This document shows positions 1 through 9,738 of a stretch of 64,000 bases of DNA, piece by piece. This stretch comes from CAVTJL01 sp963752325. GTDB taxonomy: Bacteria; Pseudomonadota; Alphaproteobacteria; Geminicoccales; Geminicoccaceae. The notes below the pieces were generated by a model, which was not told where the DNA came from, made no database searches, and worked only from the letters and a program-made list of their open reading frames with translations. Where the stretch lies: positions 310,001 to 374,000 of the forward strand of contig CAVVXU010000007.1 of NCBI GenBank assembly GCA_963752325.1. The letters are read 5' to 3'. Each line of letters begins with the position of its first letter. The first letter of the stretch is position 1. The position numbers and the translations under genes are program-made.

Positions 1-231
1 TGGCCGGACACGGCCGCAGACTGGCTCGCGTCGGACGCGCTTCTGCAGCGCTCCTGGTGGGCCGTCTCGCTGGGACGGCGCGCCGGCGGCAACGTCGATG
101 CGCGCAAGGCCCTCGAAACCACCTTCGGCCAGTCCGCTGACCCGGCCCTCGGCCAGGCCGTCGCCCGGGCGCCCTCGGCCGCGGAGGCGACCGCGATGCT
201 GGTCGCCAGCCCTGCGTTCCAGCGGAGATGA
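1..231 (+). CDS. DUF1800 family protein, C-terminal fragment
   Basis: This is the last 76 codons of a protein that begins outside the window. Reading in frame from base 1 gives an open frame ending in ...ASPAFQRR-stop, which resembles the usual C-terminus of DUF1800 proteins. The stop lies four bases before the start of a DUF1501 protein, and DUF1800-DUF1501 pairs are a very common bacterial gene couple of unknown biochemical role, usually Tat-exported. Identification rests on the tail sequence plus the neighbour; no catalytic motif is visible in this fragment. Confidence 0.75.
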   Translation, partial: WPDTAADWLASDALLQRSWWAVSLGRRAGGNVDARKALETTFGQSADPALGQAVARAPSAAEATAMLVASPAFQRR

Positions 232-235
232 CACC

Positions 236-1444
236 ATGACGAGCCGCCGCGCCCTCCTGCGGATGAGCGGTGCCTGCTGCCTGGCCGGGGCCGGCCTGAT
301 GGCGCCGCACGTGCTGCTGGCGGCGGCACCGATGAGCGAGCGCTTCGTCACCGTCATCCTGCGTGGCGCCATGGACGGGCTGGGCGCCGTGGCACCGTAC
401 GCCGACCCGGACTACCGGGAGGTCCGGGGAGGCCTCGCCCTCGCCGAGCCGGGTGCTGCAGGCGGCCTGCTCGACCTCGACGGCCGCTTCGGGCTGCATC
501 CGTCGCTCGCCACGCTGCACGGCTGGTTCGCCTCGCAGCAGCTTCTGATCGTCCATGCCGTCGCGACGCCCTACCGCGAGCGCTCGCATTTCGACGGCCA
601 GGATCTGCTCGAGAACGGCACGACCGCGCCCCATGAGCGTCGCGACGGCTGGCTCAACCGCGCGCTCGGCCTGATGGGCGCCGACGGCAAGCGCATCGGG
701 CTCGCCGTCGGTCAGTCGGTTCCGCTGACCCTGCGCGGGCCGACGCCTGTGGCAAGCTGGGCGCCCGAGCTGCTACCCGACCCGGACGAGGACTTCCTGG
801 CGCGGCTGCAGACGCTCTACGCGGCCGACGCGCAGCTGGGCCCGGTCTTTCACGAGGCCATGATCACCCGCGGCATGATCGACGGCGTGCTCGGCGACGA
901 CCTGGCCGGGATGGCCCGTCGCGAGGCCCAGGAGATCAGCACGATGGCGCGCGAGGCCGGCCGGCTCCTCGCAGCGCCCGAGGGTGCGCGCGTCGCCGTC
1001 ATGGAGCTGAACGGCTGGGACACGCATGTGGGCCAGGGTGCTGCCGACGGCAGGCTGCCAAGGCAGCTCCTGACGCTCGACAAGGCGTTGGCGAGCTTGA
1101 GAGAGGGCCTGGGCGACGCCTGGGGGCAGACGGCTGTCGTCGTGGTGACGGAGTTCGGCCGCACCGTGCGGGAGAACGGCACCGGCGGCACCGACCACGG
1201 CACCGCAACCGTGGCCATGCTCGCCGGCGGCGCCGTCGAGGGCGGCCGGGTCGTCGGCCGCTGGCCCGGGCTCGCCGCCGCCAACCTCTATCAGGGCCGC
1301 GACCTGGCCCCTACGACCGATCTCCGGGCGCTGCTCAAGACCGTGCTGGTCGGGCATCTGCGGCTGCCGGCCGACGGCGTCGAGCGGCTCGTCTTCCCCG
1401 GCAGCGCGGGTGTGGCGGGCCTGCCCGAGCTCGTGCGGGCCTGA
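236..1444 (+). CDS. DUF1501 family protein, Tat-exported
   Basis: Predicted 402-residue DUF1501 protein, a family related to the sulfatase/alkaline phosphatase fold and of unknown substrate. The start at 236 gives a twin-arginine-like leader (MTSRRALLRM) followed by a hydrophobic stretch ending near residue 30 (VLLAAAP), so export by the Tat route is likely. Family hallmarks visible are LRGAMDGLGAV near residue 40, NGWDTHVGQG near residue 260 and VTEFGRTVRENGTGGTDHGT near residue 305. An upstream in-frame start at 98 would bury the leader and overlap the DUF1800 gene, so it is rejected. Probably co-transcribed with the preceding DUF1800 gene. Confidence 0.88.
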   Translation: MTSRRALLRMSGACCLAGAGLMAPHVLLAAAPMSERFVTVILRGAMDGLGAVAPYADPDYREVRGGLALAEPGAAGGLLDLDGRFGLHPSLATLHGWFASQQLLIVHAVATPYRERSHFDGQDLLENGTTAPHERRDGWLNRALGLMGADGKRIGLAVGQSVPLTLRGPTPVASWAPELLPDPDEDFLARLQTLYAADAQLGPVFHEAMITRGMIDGVLGDDLAGMARREAQEISTMAREAGRLLAAPEGARVAVMELNGWDTHVGQGAADGRLPRQLLTLDKALASLREGLGDAWGQTAVVVVTEFGRTVRENGTGGTDHGTATVAMLAGGAVEGGRVVGRWPGLAAANLYQGRDLAPTTDLRALLKTVLVGHLRLPADGVERLVFPGSAGVAGLPELVRA

Positions 1445-1451
1445 GAGCGTT

Positions 1452-1490
1452 CGGGCGGCAGCGGGGCTGTCATCGCCGCCCGGGCCTTTT
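1452..1490 (+). terminator. Rho-independent terminator after the DUF1501 gene
   Basis: An eight-base perfect stem, CGGGCGGC at 1452-1459 and GCCGCCCG at 1475-1482, closes a 15-base loop and is followed by GGCC and a four-T run ending at 1490. It sits 8 bases after the DUF1501 stop, which fits termination of the DUF1800-DUF1501 unit. Confidence 0.7.
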
Positions 1491-1540
1491 GAGGTCGGGA
1501 CGTTCCCGTTAGGATCGCCTGAGCCACGGGGAACCCGATA

Positions 1541-2357
1541 ATGCGAATCAGCGTCCTGCAGATGAATTCGGTCAACGACATGGCCGCCAACCTCGACCAG
1601 GCGCGACGCCTCGCCGCCGACGCGGTGCGGGAGGACCGCCCCGACATCCTGGTCCTGCCCGAGATCTGGGCCTTCATGGGCGGCTCGACCGCGGACCAGC
1701 AGGCCTCAGCCGCGACGCTGCCGGACGGCGAGGCCTATAGGGCACTCCAGGACATCGCGCGCAGCCACGGTGTCTTCGTCCACGGCGGCAGCTTCTTCGA
1801 GCGCGGCCAGGGCAAGATCTACAACACCACGGTGGCGTTTGACCGCGGCGGCAACGAGATCGCCCGCTATCGAAAGATCCATCTCTTCGACGTCACCGCG
1901 CCCGATGGGCGGGAGTACCGGGAATCGGCCGTGGTCGGGCGGGGCGATCGCCTCGTCGTCTACGAGGCCGACGGCGTCAAGGTCGGCTGCACGATCTGCT
2001 ACGATCTCCGCTTCGGCGAGCTCTACCGGGGCCTCGCCGCCAAGGGTGCCCAGGTGATCATGGTGCCCGCCGCCTTCACGATGCAGACCGGCAAGGACCA
2101 TTGGGAGGTGCTGCTCAGATCACGCGCGATCGAGACGCAGACCTATGTCGCGGCCTCCGCCCAGTGGGGCGCCTATCCGTCGGGCAACGACGTCCGCTAC
2201 AGCTTCGGCCATTCGCTCGTCGTCGATCCGTGGGGCCACATCGTGGCGCAGGCGCAGGACACGGTGGGCTTTGCCACGGCGCGTGTCGACCTCGCCTATC
2301 TCGAGAAGGTCCGTCGGCAACATTCCGGTGCACGAGCACCGCGTCCTGTCCGGCTGA
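1541..2357 (+). CDS. Carbon-nitrogen hydrolase (nitrilase superfamily, Nit2/omega-amidase-like)
   Basis: Cytosolic hydrolase that cleaves amide or nitrile C-N bonds; small proteins of this size are often omega-amidases or deaminated-glutathione amidases. The Glu-Lys-Cys triad is visible: LVLPEIWAF (about residue 38), YRKIHLFD (about 113) and GCTICYDLRF (about 153). The reading frame breaks near 2315: the first frame reads ...LEKVRRQ and the next frame supplies NIPVHEHRVLSG-stop, the expected family C-terminus, so one extra G in the sequence is likely. With that correction the protein is about 271 residues. It is followed by a dehydrogenase on the same strand. Confidence 0.85.
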
Positions 2358-2443
2358 GCCGTGCGGCATGGGCGCCTTGTCCGCGAAGGCGCTCATGGCT
2401 ATTGGTGCGGGCCTGAATGCACGGCGACGGGGGAGGCGTCTTT

Positions 2444-3363
2444 ATGGCTGAGCTTGGCGGCCGGCATGTCGGCTTCATCGGCCTCGGTGCGATGGGGCTG
2501 CCGATGGCCATCAACCTGGTGCGGGCCGGCCTCGCCGTCCGTGGCTACGACATCGTCGAGGCGGCGCGCGGCAAGCTCGCCGAGGGCGGTGGCGAGGCGG
2601 TGGCGACGCCGGCCGAGGCGGCGGCCGATGCCGGCCTTCTGATCCTCGTCGTCGCGACCGCGGCCCAGGCCGAGGCCGTGCTGTTCGGCGAGGGCGGCGC
2701 TGCGAGCGCGCTGCCGAAGGGCGCCACCGTCGTCCTGCACAGCACCGTCCCGCCCGCCTTCGCCCGGCAGCTGGGCGAGCGCCTCGCGGCCGAGGGCCAT
2801 CCGCTGCTCGACGCGCCGATCTCGGGCGGCCGGGTCGGCGCCGAGGCGGCCAAGCTCACCGTCATGGCCTCCGGCAACGCTGCCGCGTTCGAGGCTGCGG
2901 AGAAGGCGCTGGCGGCGATGGCCGGCAAGGTCTACCGGCTGGGCGACGCGCCCGGCATCGGCTCGACCGTCAAGATGATCAACCAGCATCTGGCCGGCGT
3001 GCACATCGCGGCCGCCTGCGAGGCCATGGCGCTCGGGCGTGCGGGCCGGCGCCGATGCCGACGACGCTCTACGAGGTGATCTCGAACAGCGCCGGCAACT
3101 CCTGGATGTTCACCAACCGCGTCCCGCACATTCTGGGCCGTGACTTCACGCCGCTGTCGGCGGTCGAGATCTTCGTCAAGGATCTGGGCATCGTGCTCGA
3201 TACCGGCCACGAGCTGCGCTTCCCGCTGCCCATCGCCGCGTCGGCCCATCAGCAATATCTGGCGGCGGCGGCGGCCGGCCATGGCCGCGAGGACGATTCC
3301 GCGGTCGTCAAGGTCTACGAGGAGCTGGCCGGGATCGAGGTGAAGGGCCGCCCCAAGGGTTGA
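2444..3363 (+). CDS. NAD(P)-dependent 3-hydroxyacid dehydrogenase (HIBADH family)
   Basis: Beta-hydroxyacid dehydrogenase that oxidises small 3-hydroxyacids; the closest-looking subgroup is L-threonate dehydrogenase, but the substrate cannot be fixed from sequence. The Rossmann motif GFIGLGAMGLPMA is near the N-terminus, the substrate-binding motif DAPISGGRVGAEA near residue 125 and the catalytic lysine lies in GSTVKMINQHLAG near residue 170. The frame is broken around 3040-3070: ...CEAMALG continues as TLYEVISNSAGNSW in another frame, so one or two indels are likely. The start at 2444 places the glycine-rich loop at the normal distance from Met; an upstream in-frame start at 2417 is less likely. 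Confidence 0.82.
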
Positions 3364-3431
3364 GCCGCTCGGGCCCGCCGTCGCCGTCCGGGTCCAATCT
3401 ACTCGAGGCATCCGTTCGAAGGGCGTCGCGC

Positions 3432-4517
3432 ATGGGCAGGGTTGGCGATCGGATCGAGCCCATCATCGGGATCGGCGCCCTGCTCGTGCTGATCGTGGGC
3501 TGCTTTCTCGTGCTGCGGCCCTTTCTCTCGGCGCTGCTCTGGGGAACCGTCCTCGCCTACTCGACCTGGCCGCTCTATCGCGAGCTTGCCGAGGCGCTCG
3601 GTCGGCGGCGCACGCTCGCCGCCGCGCTCATGACGCTCCTTCTCGCCATGGCCTTCATCCTGCCGCTCGTGCTCGTCGGGACGAGCGCCGCCGACGGCAT
3701 CGCTCGGATCATCGACATCGTCCGCAGCCTTTTGGCGATGGGCCCGCCGCGGCCGCCCGGCTGGCTCTTGGGCCTGCCGCTCGTCGGGAGCTACCTTGCC
3801 GACCTCTGGATGGAGATCGCCACCAACACGCGCAGCCTCGTCGACCTGATCCAGCCCTATGTCGCGTCCATCCGCACGGTCGCGATCCAGGCCGGGGTGG
3901 GGGTCGGCAGTGGCCTGCTCGAGGTGACGATGAGCGTTCTCGCCGCCTTCTTCTTCTACCGCGACGGCGAGAGCGTGGTGGCCCAGGCCCAGGTGATCGG
4001 CCACCGCGTCGTCGGCAACCGCATCGAGCACTTCCTCGAGATCGCCGGGGGCACGGTGAAAAGCGTCGTCTACGGCATCGTCGGCACGGCGATCGCCCAG
4101 GCGCTTCTGGCCTCCATCGGCTATTGGCTCGTCGGCCTGCAGGGCGCCTTCGTGCTGGGGTTCGTCACCTTTTTCCTGGCGCTCCTGCCGATGGGGCCGC
4201 CGCTCGTGTGGATTCCCGTCTCGGTGTGGCTTTTCGTCCAGGGCTCGATCGGATGGGCCATCTTCATGGCGCTCTGGGGCACGTTCGTCATCAGCGGCGT
4301 CGACAATTTCCTCAAGCCCTGGCTGATCAGCCGCGGCAGCGATCTCTCCTTTCTGCTCGTCTTCCTGGGCGTGGTCGGTGGCGCGCTGGCCTTTGGCTTT
4401 CTTGGTATCTTCCTGGGGCCGGTGCTGCTGGCCCTGGGTCAGGCGATCCTGCGCGAGTGGGTATTGAGCGAGCGGCCGGTCGAGCCCGCGCCTGTCGGCC
4501 CGGCGGCCGAGCCCTAG
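3432..4517 (+). CDS. AI-2E family transporter (PerM/YdiK-like permease)
   Basis: Integral membrane protein of about 361 residues with the AI-2E/PerM pattern of N-terminal hydrophobic hairpins, a soluble central segment and a C-terminal bundle of helices (for example LLVFLGVVGGALAFGFLGIFLGPVLLAL). Members have been linked to autoinducer-2 export, sodium/proton exchange or are uncharacterised, so substrate is open. The Met at 3432 is preferred over a TTG at 3360 that overlaps the upstream stop, because the upstream residues are low-complexity and unlike the family. Confidence 0.82.
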   Translation: MGRVGDRIEPIIGIGALLVLIVGCFLVLRPFLSALLWGTVLAYSTWPLYRELAEALGRRRTLAAALMTLLLAMAFILPLVLVGTSAADGIARIIDIVRSLLAMGPPRPPGWLLGLPLVGSYLADLWMEIATNTRSLVDLIQPYVASIRTVAIQAGVGVGSGLLEVTMSVLAAFFFYRDGESVVAQAQVIGHRVVGNRIEHFLEIAGGTVKSVVYGIVGTAIAQALLASIGYWLVGLQGAFVLGFVTFFLALLPMGPPLVWIPVSVWLFVQGSIGWAIFMALWGTFVISGVDNFLKPWLISRGSDLSFLLVFLGVVGGALAFGFLGIFLGPVLLALGQAILREWVLSERPVEPAPVGPAAEP

Positions 4518-4655
4518 GGACGGGGGAGGCGGCCGGCGGGGAGAGTGCGCGCGGGAACGTGCCCCGCCCGCATTGTCGGCTTGCGCCGGGCAAGCCATCT
4601 GTGGGATGGCGCCGACACCGGCAGCAGATGAGCAGGAAGGTTCAGTCGCCCGATC

Positions 4656-6386
4656 ATGGTGCGTCTTCTCAAGAGCTTCTTCAGGGCCGAGGCTGCCAAT
4701 CCCTATCTGGTCGTCGGGTCGTTGGTCCTGGCCAGCATGGTCGAGGGTCTGGGCTTCGCCACGCTGCTGCCGCTCGTCGCGCTTGCGACCGACCAGGGCA
4801 CCGGTAAGACGTCGGCGCTCAGCCGCTATGTCGAGGGTACCCTTCACTCGGTCGGGCTCCCGGCCACGGTCGGCACGCTCCTGATCGTCGTCATCTCCGT
4901 GCTCGTGCTGCGCTCGCTCCTGACCCTCTTCGCGATGCGCTATGTCGGCTACGCCACCGCGGACGTGACGACCAGCATCCGCCAGCGGCTGATCGACAGT
5001 TTGATCGCCGTGCGCTGGAGTTTCATGGTCCAGCAGCCCCTGGGCAGGATCGCCAATCTGGCGAGCCTCGAGGCCAACCGTGCCGGCCAGTCCTATCGCT
5101 TGGTGGCCCAGCTCGTGACGAGCGCGGCGCAGGCTGTGGTCGCGGCCATCGTAGCGCTCGCGGTGAACTGGGAAGTCGCTCTCGCGGCCTTCGTGGTGGG
5201 CGGCCTGATGGCGGCCGGTCTGAACTTCCTCGTTCGGATTGCCAGACGGGCTGGCTTTCGCCAGACGCAGCGCAGCCGCGAGCTGCTGATCTTCCTCAGC
5301 GACACGTTGGCCAACATCAAGCCGGTCAAGGCGATGGCCAAGGAGAAGGCCTTCGCCTCGCTCTTCGACGATCGGCTGGCCTCGCTGCGGCGTGCGTTGC
5401 GGAGGCAAGTGATCAGCCGAGAGACGCTGAACAACGTCCAGGACATCATCTTCGCGATCCTGCTCGGGATCGGCTTCTGGCTCGCCCACTCGGTCTGGAG
5501 CATGCCGATCGCCGAGCTCCTGGTCGTGGGCATTGTGCTCTACAGGACCGTCTCCAGCCTGGGCAACGTTCAGAAGGCCTATCAGCAGGCGGTCATGTTC
5601 GAGAGCGCGCATGCCGCGACGGAGGAGATGATCGCCGAGGCCCGCGCCGACCCGGAACCCAATCCTGGTACGCGCAAGGCCCGCTTCGAGCACGCGGTCG
5701 AGCTCAAGGACGTGCACTTCAGCCACGGCGGCCACGAGGTGCTCAAGGGCGTGTCGCTGAGCGTCAAGGCGGGCGAGCTGCTGGTCTTGACCGGCCCCTC
5801 TGGGGCCGGCAAGACGACCATCGTCGACCTCATCCTCGGCCTTTACCGCCCCCGGTCGGGCGAGGTGCTGATCGACGGTGTCTCGCTCACTGAGATCGAC
5901 CTCAAGAGCTGGCGGGGCCTCGTCGGCTACGTGCCGCAGGAGCTCGTCCTCTTCCACGACACGGTTAGGGCGAACCTCACGCTGGGCGACGAGGCCGTGA
6001 ACGACGAGGATCTCGAGATGGCGCTCGAGGCGGCCGGCGCCTTGGGCTTCGTCAACGACCTGCCTCAGCGTCTGGAGACGGTCGTCGGCGAGAAGGGCTC
6101 GAAGCTCTCGGGCGGGCAGCGCCAGCGCATCGCGCTCGCTCGCGCGCTCGCCCTGAAGCCGCGCCTCTTGATCCTGGACGAGGTCACGAGCGCGCTCGAT
6201 CCCAAGACGGCCGCGGCCATCACGCAGAACATCCGAAGCTTCGGCCGCAACGTCACCATCCTCTCGATCACGCACAGGAGCGAGTTCCTCGACATGGCCG
6301 ACCGCGTCTTCCACGTCGAGAACGGCGTGGCCGTCGAGGACAGGCGGGCCGCCGCGGCCTCGCTCCTCGGTCCGGCCGTGGCCTGA
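4656..6386 (+). CDS. ABC exporter half-transporter (fused permease-ATPase)
   Basis: 576-residue inner-membrane exporter of the MsbA/type IV ABC class. Residues 1-310 form the transmembrane domain with about six hydrophobic segments; residues 345-560 form the nucleotide-binding domain with Walker A GPSGAGKTT near 378, Q-loop YVPQE near 425, signature LSGGQRQR near 483, and Walker B LLILDEVTSALD near 504, followed by the switch histidine in SITHR. All ATPase motifs are intact. It is the first gene of a ten-gene plus-strand run that includes ceramide synthase and a lipid kinase, so a lipid or lipid-linked sugar is a reasonable inferred substrate. Such half-transporters act as dimers. Confidence 0.85.
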   Translation: MVRLLKSFFRAEAANPYLVVGSLVLASMVEGLGFATLLPLVALATDQGTGKTSALSRYVEGTLHSVGLPATVGTLLIVVISVLVLRSLLTLFAMRYVGYATADVTTSIRQRLIDSLIAVRWSFMVQQPLGRIANLASLEANRAGQSYRLVAQLVTSAAQAVVAAIVALAVNWEVALAAFVVGGLMAAGLNFLVRIARRAGFRQTQRSRELLIFLSDTLANIKPVKAMAKEKAFASLFDDRLASLRRALRRQVISRETLNNVQDIIFAILLGIGFWLAHSVWSMPIAELLVVGIVLYRTVSSLGNVQKAYQQAVMFESAHAATEEMIAEARADPEPNPGTRKARFEHAVELKDVHFSHGGHEVLKGVSLSVKAGELLVLTGPSGAGKTTIVDLILGLYRPRSGEVLIDGVSLTEIDLKSWRGLVGYVPQELVLFHDTVRANLTLGDEAVNDEDLEMALEAAGALGFVNDLPQRLETVVGEKGSKLSGGQRQRIALARALALKPRLLILDEVTSALDPKTAAAITQNIRSFGRNVTILSITHRSEFLDMADRVFHVENGVAVEDRRAAAASLLGPAVA

Positions 6387-6497
6387 GGGTGGTGCGCGCT
6401 TCCGCCAAATTGACGCCGGCGCGGGCACTACCCTAGACAAGGCCTCAGCTGCGAAAGCCAAGTCCCGGGCCGCCCCCTATTTCCGGAACCCCGAAGC

Positions 6498-8844
6498 GTG
6501 TCGCAAGATCCCGAGGAGCACTGGCCGTTCTTCCGTGACAACCCGGACCGGGTGGTGCTGGCACCCCGGCCGGGCGTGACGCCCTCCGAGAAGCCGCCCG
6601 TGCGGATCTTCCTCGGTACGGAGGAGGCCCAGTATCGCGCCGAGCGGATCTTCTTCTACTCGATCGAGCAGGTGCGTGATCCCGCCCGCACCTATGAGAT
6701 CTACCTGATGAAGAACGTCAGGGGCTTCGACCGCAGGCGCTGGCGCACGGGCTTCACCAACTACCGCTACGCCATCCCGGACTTCGCCGGCCGTGTCGGC
6801 AAGGCGATCTACAACGATGTCGACCAGATCTACCTAGCCGACCCGGCGCTTCTCTTCGATCTCGAGATGGGCGAGCACGGCTATCTCGCCATCTCGGCCA
6901 GCGACACCTCGGTGATGCTGATCGACTGCGAGCGGATGTGGCCGATCTGGAACCGGGAGGTGGCGGCGACCGGCAGCAAGCACGCGCTGCTCGCCAAGCC
7001 CAAGGAGACACCCGGCTTGTGGGGTGCGGTCGACCCCCAGTGGAACGCACGCGACCAGGAATATGTCGAGGGCCTCACCAAGTGCCTTCACTATACGGCC
7101 CTGCACCAGCAACCCTGGCAGCCCTTCCCGAACGACTATTCCTACCATCCCAATCCGTTGGCCTATATCTGGCACAATCTCGAGCAGCGCGCGGACGCCG
7201 AGGGCTACCGCGTCTTCACGCGCGAGCAGCCGAGCCCCGAGCTCGAGGCGAGGCTGGGCGGCAACGATCCCGGTGAGGCGGCGGCGGTCCCGCCACCTTC
7301 CGAGGGCGCTACGACGATGGCACGCGCCCTTGATGTCGGCCGCCTTCTCGTCGTCAGCGTGCTCGATCCCGACCGCATCGACGCATCAGCGCTTGGCGCA
7401 GCACGAGCGGATCGCCTTCCGGCTCCGCCCCGGCGCCGCTTGGCCCGAGGAGCCCGTCGACGCGGTTCTGGCGGCCGACCTGCTCGAGCGCGTGCCGCCG
7501 GCCGACATTCCCTGGCTGCTGGACGAGCTTTTCGCCCGGGCCCGTAAGCTCGTTCTTGTCGAGGTGCGGGCCACGGCCCCCGAGGGCCTGGGCAGCGCTG
7601 CCTGGTGGCAGCTCCGTCTCTCCGAGGCGGCCGAGCGCTTCCCCGGCGTCAGCTGGCACCTGGACGCGGTCGGTGCCGGCACCCAGCTCCAAGGCGCCGG
7701 CGTGCGGCGCGTGGCCGATCCCGGCGCTCCCGTCGTGTGGCTCCTTACCGATGCGGCTCAGCCCGACAGCGGACAGGCGATCGGTCTCGCCGAGGCCCTG
7801 GGCTGGCCCTGGGAGACCAAGCGCCTCGTCCTGAAGGGCGGCTCGCGTCTGCCGGCGCTGCTGCGCGGGGCCTCGCTCGCCGGTCTCGACCGGGCGCTGT
7901 CGAGCCCGCTCGATGCGCCCTGGCCCGGTCTCGTGATCACGAGCGACGCTGCTACCGTGCCGATCGCGCGGTGGATCCGCCAGCAGGCAGGCGGCAGTGT
8001 CCGCCTCGTTCATCTGGGACGTCCCAACGCGCCCTTCGAGGTCTTCGACCTCATCGTGGCCGGACCCGACGAGCGCCTGCCGATCCGTCCCAACGTCATT
8101 CACGTGACCGCACCGCTGGCCGGCATGGATCGCGGGGCGCTCGCGGCCGCGACCGAGGTCTGGAAGGCGCGCATAGGCGAGCAGCCGCGACCGTGGAGCG
8201 CGCTCTTTCTTGCCGATGTGCGCTTTCCCTTTGTCCTGGCCGTGGCCGAGGCGGCCGAGCTTGGCCGCCTCGTCGGGCGCGAGGCCCGAGAGGCAGGAGG
8301 CTCGCTCCTCATCCTTGCCGATCCCGGCGTCGGCGACGGCATCCTCGCTGCGGTGACGGGTGCCGCAGGCCAGGCTGCACAGGTGCTGCGGCCGGCGCAG
8401 GGCGATACCAAGGCGGCGAGGGTGGCGCTCTTGGGCCTGGCAGACCGCGCGGTCGTGACGAGCGTCGATACCGAGACGCTGGCCGAGGCCTCGCTGATGG
8501 GCCGGCCGACTGCCGTCTTCCAGCTCCGCCGCTGGCACGAGGGCAAGCCCGTGGCTGAGCCGCTGGTCAAGGCTCTCACCCTCCTCACCGGCGGCGGCAC
8601 CTCCTATCGCGGTACGCCGCACCAGCAGCATGTGGTGGGCAGGCTCATCGACCAGGCGACGGCCCGCGGCCTCCTCAGCCTGCCGCGCGATCCGACGGCT
8701 CTGGTCCGCGCCCTGGTGGCGCGCGGCCTGGTCACCCGCATCGGCGACGATCACGTGATGGCGCGCCGCAAGCCGCTGGACGACCTTCGCCTCGCGGTGG
8801 AGCGGATCCGCCGGCTGATGAGCGAGCAGCCGCAGCCGGGCTAG
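6498..8844 (+). CDS. GT8-like glycosyltransferase / methyltransferase-like / ELM1 (GtrOC1) fusion protein
   Basis: A long multidomain protein of about 780 residues once a frame break near 7370-7400 is bridged. Residues 1-250 look like a GT8-type glycosyltransferase: RIFFYSIEQVRD, FTNYRYAIPDFAG and the DxD-containing AIYNDVDQIYL near residue 108. A middle part has a methyltransferase-like strand-helix pattern (VDAVLAADLLERVPPADIPWLL). The last ~400 residues match the ELM1/GtrOC1 putative glycosyltransferase family, with GQAIGLAEALGWPWE, GPDERLPIRPNVIHVTAPL and SVDTETLAEASLMGRPTAVF. The GTG start at 6498 is the only reasonable one. Placement between an ABC exporter and fatty-acid hydroxylase/ceramide synthase genes suggests modification of a sphingolipid head group or cell-surface lipid (inference). 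Confidence 0.7.
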
Positions 8845-8964
8845 GGCAGGGCGCAAGCCGCTGGCGATCAGCGGCGAATTGGCCCTCATGCTTGTCTGGC
8901 GCGGCGGCTGCGCCTAGCTAAAGAGCGCGCAGCAGAGCTGCGATGACAGCGTGGAGTGTTGCGG

Positions 8965-9726
8965 ATGCTCGGGTCGATCGGCCCCTGGTCGGGGCGTGCG
9001 TACTTTCTGGACAAGATGACGCTGCGTGGTCTCGTCGTCGCGTACTTCACGCACTACTCGATCCAGACCTATCTCATTCTTGCCGCGATCTCGATCGGCC
9101 TCACCTTCTGGCTCGCCGATGGCCTGGGCGGCCCGCTCGCGGCCGTGGCGACCGTCCTCGTTCTCTATCCGCTGGTCGAGTATCTGATCCACCGCTGGCT
9201 CCTCCACTCGACCCTGCTCTACAAGTCGGCGCTGACGGCCAAGGTCTGGAAGCGCATCCACTACGACCACCACCAGAACCCGCACGACCTGTCGGTTCTC
9301 TTCGGCGCGCTCTACACGACGCTGCCGACCATCCTCATCATCACGCTGCCGCTGGGCTGGGTGATCGCAGGCCCGGCCGGCTCCACCGCCGCGCTGGCCG
9401 CCGGGCTCCTCGTGTTCGCGGGCTACGAGTTTTGCCATTGCGTGCAGCATCTGCCCTTCACGCCCGCCAACATGTGGCTCCGGAACATCAAGAAGCGCCA
9501 TCTCGCCCACCACTTCCATAGCGAGCAGGGCAACTACGGCATCACCAGCAGCCTCTGGGACCGGATCTTCCAGACGATCTACGATCAGCCGCGCACCGTG
9601 CCGCGCAGCCCGACGGCCCACAATCTGGGCTACGACAGCGCCGCACGGCGTCGCTTCCCCTGGGTCGGCCAGCTGTCGGCGACCGAGGAGGAGTTCGCCG
9701 AGCGCCGTCGTCGCCGCGCCGCCTGA
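8965..9726 (+). CDS. Fatty acid hydroxylase / sterol desaturase family membrane di-iron protein
   Basis: About 253-residue integral membrane oxygenase. The histidine clusters of the fatty acid hydroxylase superfamily are all visible: EYLIHRWLLHS, HYDHH, the buried EFCHCVQH and KKRHLAHHFH, with hydrophobic helices between them. Such enzymes use a di-iron centre and O2 to hydroxylate or desaturate lipid acyl chains; eukaryotic members hydroxylate sphingoid bases (Sur2) or ceramide fatty acids (FA2H). Twelve bases separate it from ceramide synthase, so ceramide or its precursors are the likely substrate (inference). A GTG nine bases upstream (8956) is an alternative start. Confidence 0.85.
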   Translation: MLGSIGPWSGRAYFLDKMTLRGLVVAYFTHYSIQTYLILAAISIGLTFWLADGLGGPLAAVATVLVLYPLVEYLIHRWLLHSTLLYKSALTAKVWKRIHYDHHQNPHDLSVLFGALYTTLPTILIITLPLGWVIAGPAGSTAALAAGLLVFAGYEFCHCVQHLPFTPANMWLRNIKKRHLAHHFHSEQGNYGITSSLWDRIFQTIYDQPRTVPRSPTAHNLGYDSAARRRFPWVGQLSATEEEFAERRRRRAA

Positions 9727-9738
9727 CGGCGCCGCAAC

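Noticed and set aside
3399..6461. 1020-codon open frame on the minus strand across the AI-2E and ABC transporter genes
   Set aside because: It is antisense to two clear membrane protein genes, is dominated by Arg/Glu/Asp/His low-complexity sequence and has no family motif. Long antisense frames are expected in very GC-rich DNA.
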